Source: Brachypodium distachyon
Taxonomy: Eukaryota > Streptophyta > Magnoliopsida > Poales > Poaceae
Direction of reading: 5' to 3'
Length of the DNA: 64,000 nt
Assembly: GCF_000005505.3 (NCBI RefSeq)
Contig: NC_016134.3
Span: 35,836,150 to 35,900,149 of the forward strand
Of the stretch, positions 23,126-34,174 are shown piece by piece; the first letter of the stretch is position 1; each line of letters opens with the position of its first letter. The notes under the pieces are model-generated. The model did no database searches. It saw nothing but the letters and a program-made list of their open reading frames with translations, and was not told the origin of the DNA. The position numbers were made by a program, and so were the translations under genes.

Positions 23126-23841
23126 TAATCCTAGCGGCACCCCCAAGCTGTAGGGTCCAGAGGCGAGGAGTTCTGGATGAGGAGTTCGATTCCCACAATC
23201 CTAGCCGGCCCAGAGATACAAACTACAAGGCCCAACATCCCAAATACCCTTCATCTTTTTATTTTTATTTTCTTTCTTAATTACCGAAACTCGCATGAGA
23301 CCTGTATCTTATGTTTTGCAGGGAATCAAGGTAGGGCGGGCGCCCGACCTCGCCCTACCAGGAGCTCTGCCCATGAAAATGCTTTCATTAAGATGAGAAA
23401 ACCAAATACATCACACAGGGAACCAAATACTTACTTGGTCTATATTTGGTTACGAAGTATACCAAATCGTGAAAACCAAATTCTTGTCGTTTTGCAGCAG
23501 GAGACAAAGCAATGGCCAAAATCTTACATACTGGTATGGCGGCAAGGATGTGTTTCCTTGAATGTTTGGAACTTGTCAATCGTGTTTTTTCATGTGTTCC
23601 AATGCTACGTTCCTAGCTAAGAACATTTCATTAAACACAAGTGGAGTATAGAATACCATTTCTGCAGACCAACACACATGTCACGTTTGATTGTACATTT
23701 AGAAAGTAAATGATACTTTGATTGATACTCATTTTCACCTTCATTTCGATTGAATGTCAAATTATACCGTTGTCTTTACTATAAACATCTGAAAGCGAAA
23801 GAAATAAGAGGCTGTGGCAACGCACAGTCATTGTACTGTTA
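23126..23841. other. Gene-free stretch with a GC-rich semi-palindrome
   Basis: A semi-palindromic GGTAGGGCG..CGCCCTACC block lies at about 23330-23368. It is related to the perfect palindrome at 24913-24938. Otherwise nothing recognisable. Confidence 0.4.
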
Positions 23842-24102
23842 GGGCTTATTCGGTTAATAGGATTTTGAAAACATAATAATAGAAAAATAGATGATTGAAA
23901 TGCCATGCACATTTCAATTCATAGGATTTTTAAATGAGGTCTCACCTAATGTTTAGTCTTTAGAAATTAGATCAGTTTAGACATATTTATTAGGAATCTA
24001 GCATGTTCATTCCTATGAAACAAACATTTACATATAGAAAAAATCTTAAGGAATAAAATCCTGTAGAATTTTTTTTAAGAATCCTCCGAACCAAATGAGC
24101 CC
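23842..24102. mobile_element. Tourist-like MITE
   Basis: Left end GGGCTTATTCGGTTAATAGG, right end CCGAACCAAATGAGCCC. TTA precedes and TCA follows, a slightly decayed 3-bp target duplication. The AT-rich interior carries AATTCATAGGATTTT-type inverted blocks typical of the group. Confidence 0.75.
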
Positions 24103-24292
24103 TCAAACGGCTACCACGCGGTTCTCACGTCGGCAACCTCCCACCTTTGGCTCCCGCGCTCGAGGCCGAGGGTCGGCGCACGTATTTACTTTGCGCAATG
24201 GCAGCTCACGCGACATCATACAAATACTACCAATATTTTTCTCAGACAAGCTTCTGGCTCACCGCTTTGCCAACTGATTGTAATACGAAAAG

Positions 24293-24497
24293 AAAAACGC
24301 CACGTCGTCGCCTGACGTGTGGGCCCAAAGGCTAGGTGGCAGCCACGTCATGCGGCCGGAGCTGTACATACAGGCGAGGGACCTGGGATGAACCACTTAA
24401 CAAATAATGAGTACCTAAACGTGCATTTTCAAAAATTAGGAATCTACTTGACACCTTCAAGAAAGAATAGAGACCTTGGGTGCAATTTTACTCTTAA
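24293..24497. repeat. Solo arm of the Mutator-like family found at 40576-41227
   Basis: The sequence from CGCCACGTCGTCGCCTGACG to GGTGCAATTTTACTCTT is nearly the same as 41036-41228 and the reverse complement of 40576-40770. Shared blocks include GTGGGCCCAAAGGCTAGGTG, CCACGTCATGCGGCCGGAGC, GGGACCTGGGATGAACCACT and CTACTTGACACCTTCA. Only one arm is present here, so this is a deletion derivative or a solo remnant. It lies just upstream of the PFK leader. Confidence 0.8.
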
Positions 24498-24639
24498 AAG
24501 AATAAGGAAATAGATAAAAATTTCAAACGAAAAATAAACTTTTTTTCTACGACAAAAAACAAATTTTTTAAGTCACATGAATGTCCATTATTAAACTACT
24601 TTTTTTCATTGGTTGGGCTCATTTATCTCTCATTTTCTT

Positions 24640-24783
24640 TTTCTTTCCTTGCCAACCTTCCCTCCCTTGGGCCCAACCCCGTCGCTCGTTTTCCTCCTCG
24701 AGAGCGCCGCCACCGCTGCCGAGCGCCCCAGCCCCCTCGCTCCGTCGCTGGTCTTCCTCCTCGCGCGATCGCCTCCACCGCAG
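24640..24783 (+). other. Probable 5' untranslated first exon of the PFK gene
   Basis: A GC-rich leader-like stretch ending CTCCACCGCAG followed by GTATCT. It would be joined to an acceptor at 25393 (AATGCAG before ATTAGG), 24 bases ahead of the PFK start codon. The left limit is a guess, and transcript data are not visible. Confidence 0.5.
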
Positions 24784-24912
24784 GTATCTATCTCCCCTTC
24801 AATTCTCTCGTTCCCGATCGTTTCTCCTCGCATCACCCCACCAACAGATCCGGCTCTCTAGCTCCTCGTTTCATCTCCTTAATCTTCCCCAATTCGTAAT
24901 TGAGGCAAAAAT

Positions 24913-24938
24913 CAAGGTAGGGCGGCCGCCCTACCTTG
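24913..24938. repeat. 26-bp perfect palindrome
   Basis: CAAGGTAGGGCGG followed directly by its exact reverse complement CCGCCCTACCTTG, with no spacer. It lies in the leader intron of PFK. A diverged relative is at 23330-23368. Confidence 0.95.
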
Positions 24939-25416
24939 CCATACCGGGTCCTCCGCCCTTGCATGGAGACGTGTATCGCTGATTCTAATGTTTGCATGTT
25001 AGGTTCTGGAAATATATGGGTGTAGGGAAGGACATTTTTTAGAATGTTTCCCTCCTTGCTGCTGCCTGATGCGTTTTTATTGTGCCGTCCTTTGCTGTTG
25101 TGTGATGTGCTGACCGTGCGTGCTCGTACGTGCAATATGAATATATGATGTGTCCTGTAGGTTTGTCCCGTTTAGGTGGGAGTGATGGTTTGCTGATACT
25201 GTGATACCTGCAGTTGGAGCTACCCCTTTAACGTTCAATTTACTTTTGAGCGATCATATGAACCTGAGATTATATTTCTACGGTATAAATCCTGTATTTC
25301 GGGTACAATTAAACCTTCAGGTTGTTTTTACCTGTCCTTTTTACCTGCTTGAGAAGGGATGAAGTACTCAGCATACATTAATTTCTAATGCAGATTAGGT
25401 GTCCACTGTTATTTTC

Positions 25417-28400
25417 ATGTCCTCCTCACCTGCGATGGCAATTGCTTTCAAAGCAAGCACGAGTTATTTTACTGCACAACAACTGTGTGGGCATTCAACC
25501 TGGGACCAATGTCAGAATGGTTTCACTCACTTAAATGAACGAAAGAGCAGAAAAGGCTCTGCGGCACTGCATGTGAGAGCTATTTCCAGAAACTTAGACT
25601 TGGATTTCAGTGATCCGTCTTGGAAGCAAAAGTATCAAGAAGACTGGGATATGCGTTTTAGTTTGCCTCATATTACAGATATATTTGATTTAAAGCCAAG
25701 GCTTACTTCATTTTCTCTGAAGAAAAACAGGTTCCCTCCTATTGACTGCATCTATAGCTGGTTTGTATTCTAAAAAGATAATACTGTTGCTATCTCTGTT
25801 ATTTTACAAAGAAGATATGTTACTGGCAGAACTCCCTTGGGCGATAATGATGGTTCATCACCTGACATGTGGAACGGCTATGTAAATAAGGATGACCGGG
25901 CACTTCTAAAGGTCAATATTGAGAACATATGATCTGACCTAATTATTTTCTTAGGATTTCTACAATAATACATAAAACAAGGCTAGTCTCGAGATGTACC
26001 TCATGATAACTAATGGAGAGAGTTGGCTATGTAGTGAGGCAGCTAGTGATACTATGTATCATTAATCATTACATTACTTTGCCATCTGGCCACTTCTGAA
26101 CTGGAATGAATCCTGTCAATTTATTTTGCGAGGTTGCATCTACTGACTTTGATCTGATGCAAACTATTTGGTCTTTTCGTAAACTGCTGAATATAACTTT
26201 AGATAACACCAACAATACAGATAATATCAGTAGGTGCTCAGTTAAAATGTGAATCTTCAACTAAAGAAGTTTTCCCCTGTACTGATTTGTATTTATACAC
26301 TCACGTAGTATGTTTCTACAGGTGATTAAATATGCCTCTCCTACTTCTGCTGGATCTGAGTGCATTGATCCTGATTGTAGCTGGGTGGAACATTGGTACG
26401 CTCTCATGTAGTTAGTTTGTCTTTTGATTCTCATGAAGTCATATGAACAAATTGTGAAGGCACTGGTATTTGCTTTCTATAGGGTGCATCGTGCTGGGCC
26501 TCGTAAGGAAATATACTATGAACCTGAGGAAGTAAAAGCAGCAATTGTTACCTGTGGAGGGCTCTGCCCTGGTTTAAATGATGTCATTAGACAGGTATTG
26601 TTCTTTCAAAATTAGTCAAGTGATTTAGTTTCTTCATATTGTATCTGTGTTGAATTTCAGCTAAAATATCCAGGCGTGCATGTGATTTATGCTTGCGGAG
26701 GTTGATATGGTTGACATTCTAGGCCTCTAGGGGTAGGAGCGATGCTTAGAAGTTATGCTACAACCATTCAGTCAGATATCAAAGAAGGGAGTGGTGTAGT
26801 GCAATTCATTGAATTTTGTGTGGATATTCTTTACTTGGTGGTTAGCGAGCTTAGAAGCTATGTTTGCATGTCCTGAATCAGAATTGATCCGTGTCTGAGG
26901 ATCTCAGTAGGCACATCCATGAAATAATCTGCCAAACAGCTTTGTTGCATGCTTAAGCTTAAGTTAGTATTGTGCCTGTGTTATTATGAAGATAATTGTT
27001 ACGGCTGCAATTGGCTTGCACTTCACCTCTTGAAATGCTGACCACATGTAAATTGTATATCCAGATAGTATTTACCCTGGAGATCTATGGGGTTAAGAAT
27101 ATTGTTGGAATTCAGTTTGGTTATCGTGGATTTTTCGAAAAAGGCTTGAAAGAAATGCCGGTAAGGATGTGTCTCCATATCTCCTCAGGCTGTATAAGGG
27201 AATTGATGTTCATTATGTTCTGGTATTACATTTTCGTGATAACCTTCAGCTTTCACGTGATGTGGTGGAAAACATAAATCTATCTGGTGGAAGTTTCCTA
27301 GGTGTCTCTCGTGGAGGAGCAAAAACTAGTGAGATTGTAGATAGTATACAGGTCAGCAGTGTGAATGAAAGATTTTAATGTTCCGTGGTGATGCTTCATT
27401 ACTATTTTACATGATCATCTTATGTTTGTAGGCCAGAAGAATTGATATGCTCTTTGTAATAGGTGGAAATGGTAGCCATGCAGGAGCTAAGGCTATCCAT
27501 GAGGAGGTTATGTACTTTCTGGACACGATTGGATAAGATGCATTTAGTTCTATGCCCATAGAAAGTGTAGCATACTGATCTGCTTCTTATACAACCTAAT
27601 CCTAAACAGGGGGTCATGTCATATCAATTCCCTCGAATAATTACAAAGCCCGTTGTTTGGAACAAAAACAAAGTGGTGATGAGAAAAAACAGGAATATTT
27701 TTCTCAAATCTGCAGAGATTACTTGTTTTGTGCCGATGTACCCAAAGTACCCTAAACGAGAGCATTCTTAATGATAAACTTTTCCTAGAACTGACTAATT
27801 TTACAATTCTGTGCATCACATTCTCTAGGTTAAATCTGTTTAGTCTGACAAATCTTGTACTGACAAACACATGCTATGTGTTACATGGGATTTGATTGTT
27901 CATGCCTACTTTCATGTCTTTGTTCTGGTTTGCAGTGTCGTAAGAGAAAACTGAAAGTTTCAGTTGTTGCTGTTCCAAAAACAATTGATAATGATATACT
28001 TTTCATGGATAAGACTTTTGGTTTTGATACAGCTGTTGAAGAAGCTCAACGTGCAATCAATTCTGCCTATATAGAGGTTGGTTGGTGTCACTCATTTGTT
28101 ACTGTGCTTTGCCATGAAAAGTCCAAATGTAGTGAATTATATATAGTTGCTTTAGTTAATTCTTTTTTTCTATCTTTAGGCACGTAGTGCATACCATGGA
28201 GTCGGGTTGGTCAAATTAATGGGTAGGAGCACTGGGTTCATTGCCATGCATGCTTCTCTTTCTAGCGGACAAATTGATGTCTGCCTAATACCCGAGGTGT
28301 GTAACTATAAACACTAAGCTGATGGACCTTCAAATTTTTTTTTGCTTCACATTTACTGACAAAAGTATACTATCTGAGTGAAGATATCTTTTACACTTGA

Positions 28401-30005
28401 TGGAGAACGTGGTGTCTTGGCACACCTTGAGCATTTATTGAAAACCAAGGGATTTTGTGTGGTTTGTGTTGCTGAAGGTGCAGGACAGGTACGATGCAGT
28501 GCGTGGTGTCTTGTGGTTTTGCCTACTTGACTTGAATGCTCCATAGGCTCTTGTATCTTCAATTAAATGGATGAATTAGAGATGTGATTTTTGGATTTGT
28601 TCTTGCAGGATTTGCTGCAAAAATCAAATGCGACAGATGCATCAGGAAATGTGATACTTAGTGACTTTGGTGTCCACATGCAGCAAAAGGTATATGCTCA
28701 TCTTAAACAAATATGCAAGTGCATTTTGTATTTACTAGTATCTTATATAGTGATAAGTTGCTTCAAATGTTTTTGCTCTACCTGTTTTTGCTTTTGTGAC
28801 GGATGGTGCCTCCTATGCTTGCTACAATCAAGTCCTTTTTTGTGGTTCTGTATGGTTTATTTATGCTGGTTCTCACTAGTTTCATATTAGAGCAAAGCAT
28901 ATATGCATAATACGCTCCGGCGAAAGCCCAGTTATTGCATTTGCATGTAAGCATGCCAATTCACAATCTAAACTGGGAAGTTTGAAAACTAGAGAAAGTC
29001 ATCAAGTCCAATTGTGTTTTGCCTGAAAGAGATGGAAGTGGAACTTTTGCTCAGTCTTTTGCTGAGCTGCTTGCCTGAGCTATTTGCGGTAGGGCTCTGG
29101 CACAAATGGAACTGGTCAACATTGTTTATCTATTCAGGATTTGTCTGACATCAGTTTTGCAGATCGTAGTCAGGATTGTACAAGTTATTTTCCCACTGCC
29201 AGTGCATAATTTGCGAACCTATATTTTTGTACATCAGCAACAATAAGTCATTAACTTTTCTTATTTCATGATATAAAGTACTCCCTCCGATCCATAATAA
29301 GTGTCTTGGATTTGTACAAAGTTGTACTAAATCCAAGACACTTATTATGGACCGGAGGGAGTAAAATTTACCTACTTTGAACTTGGAACCAACAAAAGCA
29401 CCTCAAGATTACCCCCTTTCCTCTTTTACCACCCATATTTGTCGTACCCTCATTTCAAGTTTTGCTCATTTAGTAATGTTTGGGTATTGGTTTTTTTATC
29501 TGTTATTACTTTTGTATTGCTCAGTTCCTTTTCAATATTTTGTCGATATCTACATAGCATTCAGTCATTTATGGCACCGGTACCACTTCCCAGATTAAGA
29601 AACATTTCAAGGACATCGGTGTTCTAGCTGATATAAAATACATTGACCCAACATATATGGTCCGGGCCTGTCGCGCGAATGCATCAGATGCTATCTTGTG
29701 CACCGTGCTTGGACAAAATGCTGTAAGTTTATCTCCCCTTCTTCTGTGCTTGTATTCCACAGAAGTACTACACTAATAGTTAGTAGCATGTATCCATCTT
29801 TATCTACTTTGTATTTGAAAACTATGAACTTTTGTAGGTTCATGGAGCATTTGCCGGGTTCAGTGGCATCACATCAGGTATTTGCAATACGCACTATGCC
29901 TACCTTCCGATCACAGAAGTCATCACAACACCGAAGCATGTGAACCCAAATAGCAGGATGTGGCACCGCTGTCTGACGTCCACTGGCCAACCGGACTTCG
30001 ACTAA
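25417..30005 (+). CDS. PFK5: ATP-dependent 6-phosphofructokinase, plastid type (PFK5-like)
   Basis: Thirteen coding exons join in frame to 531 residues: 25417-25730, 25830-25911, 26322-26395, 26483-26594, 27065-27160, 27250-27351, 27432-27506, 27936-28076, 28180-28296, 28384-28488, 28609-28689, 29594-29722 and 29838-30005. It phosphorylates fructose-6-phosphate to fructose-1,6-bisphosphate, the committed step of glycolysis. Visible motifs are [13 protein letters not shown] (about 182-194), the nucleotide-site GGNGS (271-275), the catalytic PKTIDNDI (299-306), MGRSTGF (346-352) and EGAGQ (402-406). The glycine in GGxG predicts ATP rather than pyrophosphate. The Ser/Thr-rich, weakly conserved first ~50 residues look like a chloroplast transit peptide. 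The ATG at 25417 is used because the frame upstream opens only at GTG; an ATG at 25435 is an alternative. The long intron before exon 12 carries a Stowaway. The PFK5 name rests on clade-like similarity. Confidence 0.93.
29281..29361. mobile_element. Short Stowaway MITE in a PFK intron
   Basis: An 81-bp almost perfect hairpin, CTCCCTCCGATCCATAATAAG to CTTATTATGGACCGGAGGGAG, flanked by TA at 29279-29280 and 29362-29363. It lies between coding exons 11 and 12 of PFK. Confidence 0.95.
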
Positions 30006-30477
30006 CTCGTATTTGCCATTTACTTCTCTGCAAGGTTGAAGTTGAAATGAATTAACTACATTTTTCTCTTACCCACAGTAGACACTGCGCAAGCTACCAA
30101 CAATAACGTAATGCTGACAATAAACTCGACCGTATCTTTTCAGCCACAAATTTTTGTACATGAGTACTGGAGCTGTACAAGCTCACATTAATTTGTCCAG
30201 AATAATTGAACTCTGTAATACATGGTCCATTGACCACGATAATGCTAAAAGGAAGCTCTCGGCTTTCATTTTTCTTTTTGAGTGGCTCTCGGCTTTCATT
30301 TGTTCCAGAAACGCTATGCACCGTAATGCCTTGGCTTAAGTGCAAGATCTGCCGCCCAGTTGTCTGAATGAGACGTTTTATTTTACGCTGAAGCAAAATA
30401 TCCGCCACTTGGTCTCTTTGCTGCTCCTGTTGCAACGATGATGCTACAGCTGTATGCGTGTTAAAATAGCATCATCG
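30006..30477. other. PFK 3' region
   Basis: The likely 3' untranslated region and downstream DNA of PFK. A short direct repeat (GGCTCTCGGCTTTCATTTxTTC, about 30255 and 30284) is present. No gene. Confidence 0.45.
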
Positions 30478-30486
30478 TCTATTTTA

Positions 30487-31429
30487 GAGTAAATTTCGCA
30501 TAACCACAGGTGGTTTTGAGTCAGTCTTCTCAACAAGTCTAACTTTTGCTCATTTGTTTGCAGAACCACAGGTTTTGTCATATTACCCAAAATAACGGTT
30601 TAAACGATTTTGACGGCATTTCGTAGACGTGAGACCCGCTTGCCGGGTGCCACGTTAGCGCAGACCTGAGCTTAGAACCCTAGCCCCTCCAATTTCCCAA
30701 ATCGATGCGATTTCCCATGGTTTCGAGCCGCGAGGAGCTGGATTAGGTCTTTCGTTACGCCACTAGTTCATCCCTCCCCTCCTTCTCCCCTCGTCCCCCC
30801 AGTTCACTATCGGTCACCTCAGCAGCCGGTTGAAGATGGGGCGCAGTGGATACACAGATGAACGTGGGGCATAGTGGATACACAGATGAACGTGGGGCGT
30901 CAATGATGTCTTGGCTGCGGGATTCAGCGTCTCGCACGTCGAGCCAGCAAGCGAAGGTTAGAACTTGTTCCCCAATCTGCGATTTAAGGTTAGAACTTGT
31001 TCCCCAATACGGCGAATACTTACAGCAATCCTGCCGCGGGTCCATCCAATTGACCTTACGCGACGCATCTCAGACTGGCGACGACCGGCGTCCTCCTCTC
31101 CACCGCCCTGCCCGCCTCCCTAGTTCGAACTGAAGGTGGAGCTTGAAGAGACACAATGCGGGAATGAGAAAGTGAGAAGGGGGGGGGGGGGGGGGAGGGG
31201 GGCGCAGAGTAATAGCAGCTGTCCTAACGGGTCAGGTCGGATCTGCGCTGACGTCGCGCCTGACAAGCAGGGGCCACATGTAAGAAATACCGTCAAAATC
31301 ACTTAAACCGTTATTTTGGGTAATGTGAGACAATTTGACACAAAACGTGTAGTTCTGCGGATAAATTAGCAAAAGTGAAGGCTCGTTGAGAAGACTACCT
31401 CAAAACCTTTAGTTCTCTGAAATTTACTC
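30487..31429. mobile_element. Mutator-like non-autonomous element with perfect 9-bp target duplication
   Basis: The ends are GAGTAAATTTC and GAAATTTACTC. The 9-bp direct repeat TCTATTTTA stands immediately outside on both sides (30478-30486 and 31430-31438), diagnostic of the Mutator superfamily. Arms of about 190 bp pair along their length (CCCAAAATAACGGTTTAAAC near 30589 against GTTTAAACCGTTATTTTGGG-like sequence near 31300-31320). The centre holds two small tandem duplications (period 28 at 30841-30896, period about 31 at 30955-31008) and a long poly-G run near 31179-31195. No transposase frame. Confidence 0.92.
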
Positions 31430-31707
31430 TCTATTTTAACACGGAGGAGGATGCTACAGCTGGATGGCGGTTCTGTCATGCGCATGGAGTGGAGATAGAT
31501 CGAGCTGTTACCCCAGCTGCTGCGCACGAGAAAACAGATGCAAGGCCGCGAGATCCAGCCATCCAGGTAGCTAAGATAAGAATTGATTAGGGAAACTGAC
31601 GGCCACAACAAATGCGTATCCGAGATCAGTTTGCCATGGGGGCGATCTCGTCAGATCAGTTTTTCCACGAGGTCGCTTATCTGCACCACCCGTTATGCAT
31701 AGGGTAC

Positions 31708-31850
31708 ATCTTCGTTCTACGTAATCTTTTCGTTCTACATTAACTAACATGAATTTGCACATACATCTTCATTCTACGTAATCTCTCCGTTCTAAATTAA
31801 CTGACATGAATTTGTACGGGTTCTAAATTAACAGACATGAATATGCACAG
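31708..31850. repeat. 56-bp tandem repeat, about 2.5 copies
   Basis: CATCTTCGTTCTACGTAATC at 31708 recurs as CATCTTCATTCTACGTAATC at 31764. Each is followed by CGTTCTA(C/A)ATTAACT and GACATGAATTTG-like sequence. A third partial copy (TTCTAAATTAACAGACATGA) begins near 31820. Confidence 0.8.
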
Positions 31851-34174
31851 AGAGTATACAGAGCTGAAGTGCAGACGAGACAGCCGGTGCGCGGGTACGT
31901 AAACGCGCGCCCAGACCTACCCAATTGAACAGGCGAGACGGCCCAGACAAAGAAGCGCGCCCACCATAAATCAAGACGGACAGAAAGAAGGCACGTGAGC
32001 GAATTGCAGCTATAGCTGCAAATTAGCAAACACGTTCTCATTTAACCTTCTGTCGTTGGCAATAATCGTTCACTCTGAAAAATTGATGTGTGTGAGAGAG
32101 GGCCAAAAGCACGCGAGCTATCATCACATAGATCCATCTCCACTCAAGAGAAGATCAATTTGCATAGAAACTAAGCAGCTCATATAGTCATGTCAGGTGC
32201 TGTGACAAACGGAAAGAACTTCGGTGTTCATGCGTTGATTGAGCGCGTTGCAAACTGGGGGAACAAAAATTTACCAAAGTGTGGTTGGCAAGTTTTTGTG
32301 AGTTCAGCTAGAGACCACAGAAACATTATTTCTCATGTCCGACCGATCTACCATTAGATCCATCTCTAAAGGGCAGAAGTTAAGGCTACACCTAACATGG
32401 GCTGATACGAAATTAATTATCAGCATGCCCCACAGATCAGCAAAACACCACAAAAGCTTCGTCGATATGCAAATATACCCACTTATTAGCCTATGGTTCA
32501 CTTGACAACCTAACGTAGTAAAACGGCCGTAAATATGCTATTGCTAACTGGAACACCAAGCTAGTACGAACTTTTCGGTACTTGCAGAGTAAGAATCCAC
32601 TGGCAACTGCACAACCTGAACAAGAGGCATGGAAAATTAGGCTAAACTGGCATATGCACAAAAGAGAAGATTAATTTTCTTAGAAATATTAAGCACTAAA
32701 CTACAATAAAGATTCCTCACAAGTTCTGATTCACCTTTTCTGACACAGAGAAGTTACAGTTTTAATTTTAATTTCCTATGAGCCGGACATAATTAATCAT
32801 TTGGCTAATCTTTCTCATAGCAAAACTACGAAGAATTGTGGCTTAATGATTGATGACTCCTGCACAACAGTAATTCAGAGAACCGTAGTTATAAATTTAC
32901 AGTCCAATACTGTAAAGCAACCTTTACTATAGAAAATGGCCTTAAATAGAATCCAAACATGTAAAACAACCTTTACTATAGGAAATATGGATTCTTCACA
33001 AGTAACAAATGAATGAAGGAAACTGAATCTAATATTTCTATCCAAGAATGGAAGAGAAACTTGTCTATTGATTGAAAGAAAGTAAAATGTATCATACCCT
33101 CACTATGCAAGTAGAAAAAAAGATATGGAGGAAGTAAATGGCCAACCTAATACCTGTTTAGGGTAATCGAGCTCTTGCATTTGCTCAGTTCATAAATCCA
33201 TCATTTCTCTCTTCCACTACAGTTTAAGTCAATCAGAAGAAGCTGGGCTCTCCTCTTCTTTTTTTGCACTGCAGTAAAGCTATTCAGGATTTAATTTATG
33301 TATTGGCATGCTTGAAACAGACCACGTCCTTTCAACCGGTGAGGCAAAAAACAGCAGGTCAAATTAAGGAGGAAGTAGTAGCATACCTTTTATCATTTCT
33401 TCAATCTTTAGTCTTGCCTTGCTGTCTGAAGCTGGATGGTAAAGCAGGCTAGACACCATGATCTTAAAACCAATCCCTTCCAAAAGAGGTCACAAAGGCA
33501 GTAACATCACCTGACATCTGATCCCTGAAATTGCGTGCTAATCGAGTAAGACAACCGAAAGCAGTAAGTAGCATCTTGCTTAAAAACATACATCAATTAT
33601 TCGTACTTTGCAGCATGCCAACTGAATTTGTCCTAGGCTGGTCCATATGCCAAACATTTAGTACGCACACGGTGGAATGCAGCAGAGAAAACAAAAGGTG
33701 CTCCCATCCATCAGGTTCATCATAGGAAGAAAACTATATTTTTTTTAATGCATAGAAAATGTCTCTTCTAATTACATGCCAACTACAAGTTATTTGTTCT
33801 TCTGTTTCAGAGGGATAACACAGAAGAAGCAACTATACAACCATACATGACTAAACAACAATACATAAAGCAAACTTTCAGAAGTCGTGGCAAGTAAAAC
33901 TACAGAATTCCGATGCAACAGATTTTCATGACAAGCAATCTTTCAATTAAGAAGAGTAACTAGTTCATACTGAGTGACAAATGAAATTAAATAAAAAAAT
34001 TGTTACAACAATATACGGCTAGCGATCACGAGCAAGCAAGAAACATCAGTTGCTTCATTGCTAACCCAGAGAAGCGTATGCCATTTTCGTTGTCACGTGA
34101 TGACTCCCTATTGCAGCTCCTAGACGTCAGTTTCAAGGATGGATCCCAGAATTCCCGTGTTAGAATACGTGCCC
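31851..34174. other. Gene-free stretch, 3' side of the PMT2-like gene
   Basis: AT-rich with short scattered frames. Part of 33900-34174 should be the 3' untranslated region of the minus-strand PMT2-like gene. CCTTTACTATAGxAAAT recurs near 32922 and 32971. No gene could be supported. Confidence 0.45.

Noticed and set aside
23140..23205. tRNA-like T-loop string (GTTCGATTCCC) near 23185
   Set aside because: No matching acceptor stem or anticodon arm could be folded around it.
31179..31195. Poly-G run as a possible G-quadruplex regulatory site
   Set aside because: It lies inside a non-autonomous transposon with no nearby gene start. A homopolymer run alone is weak evidence.
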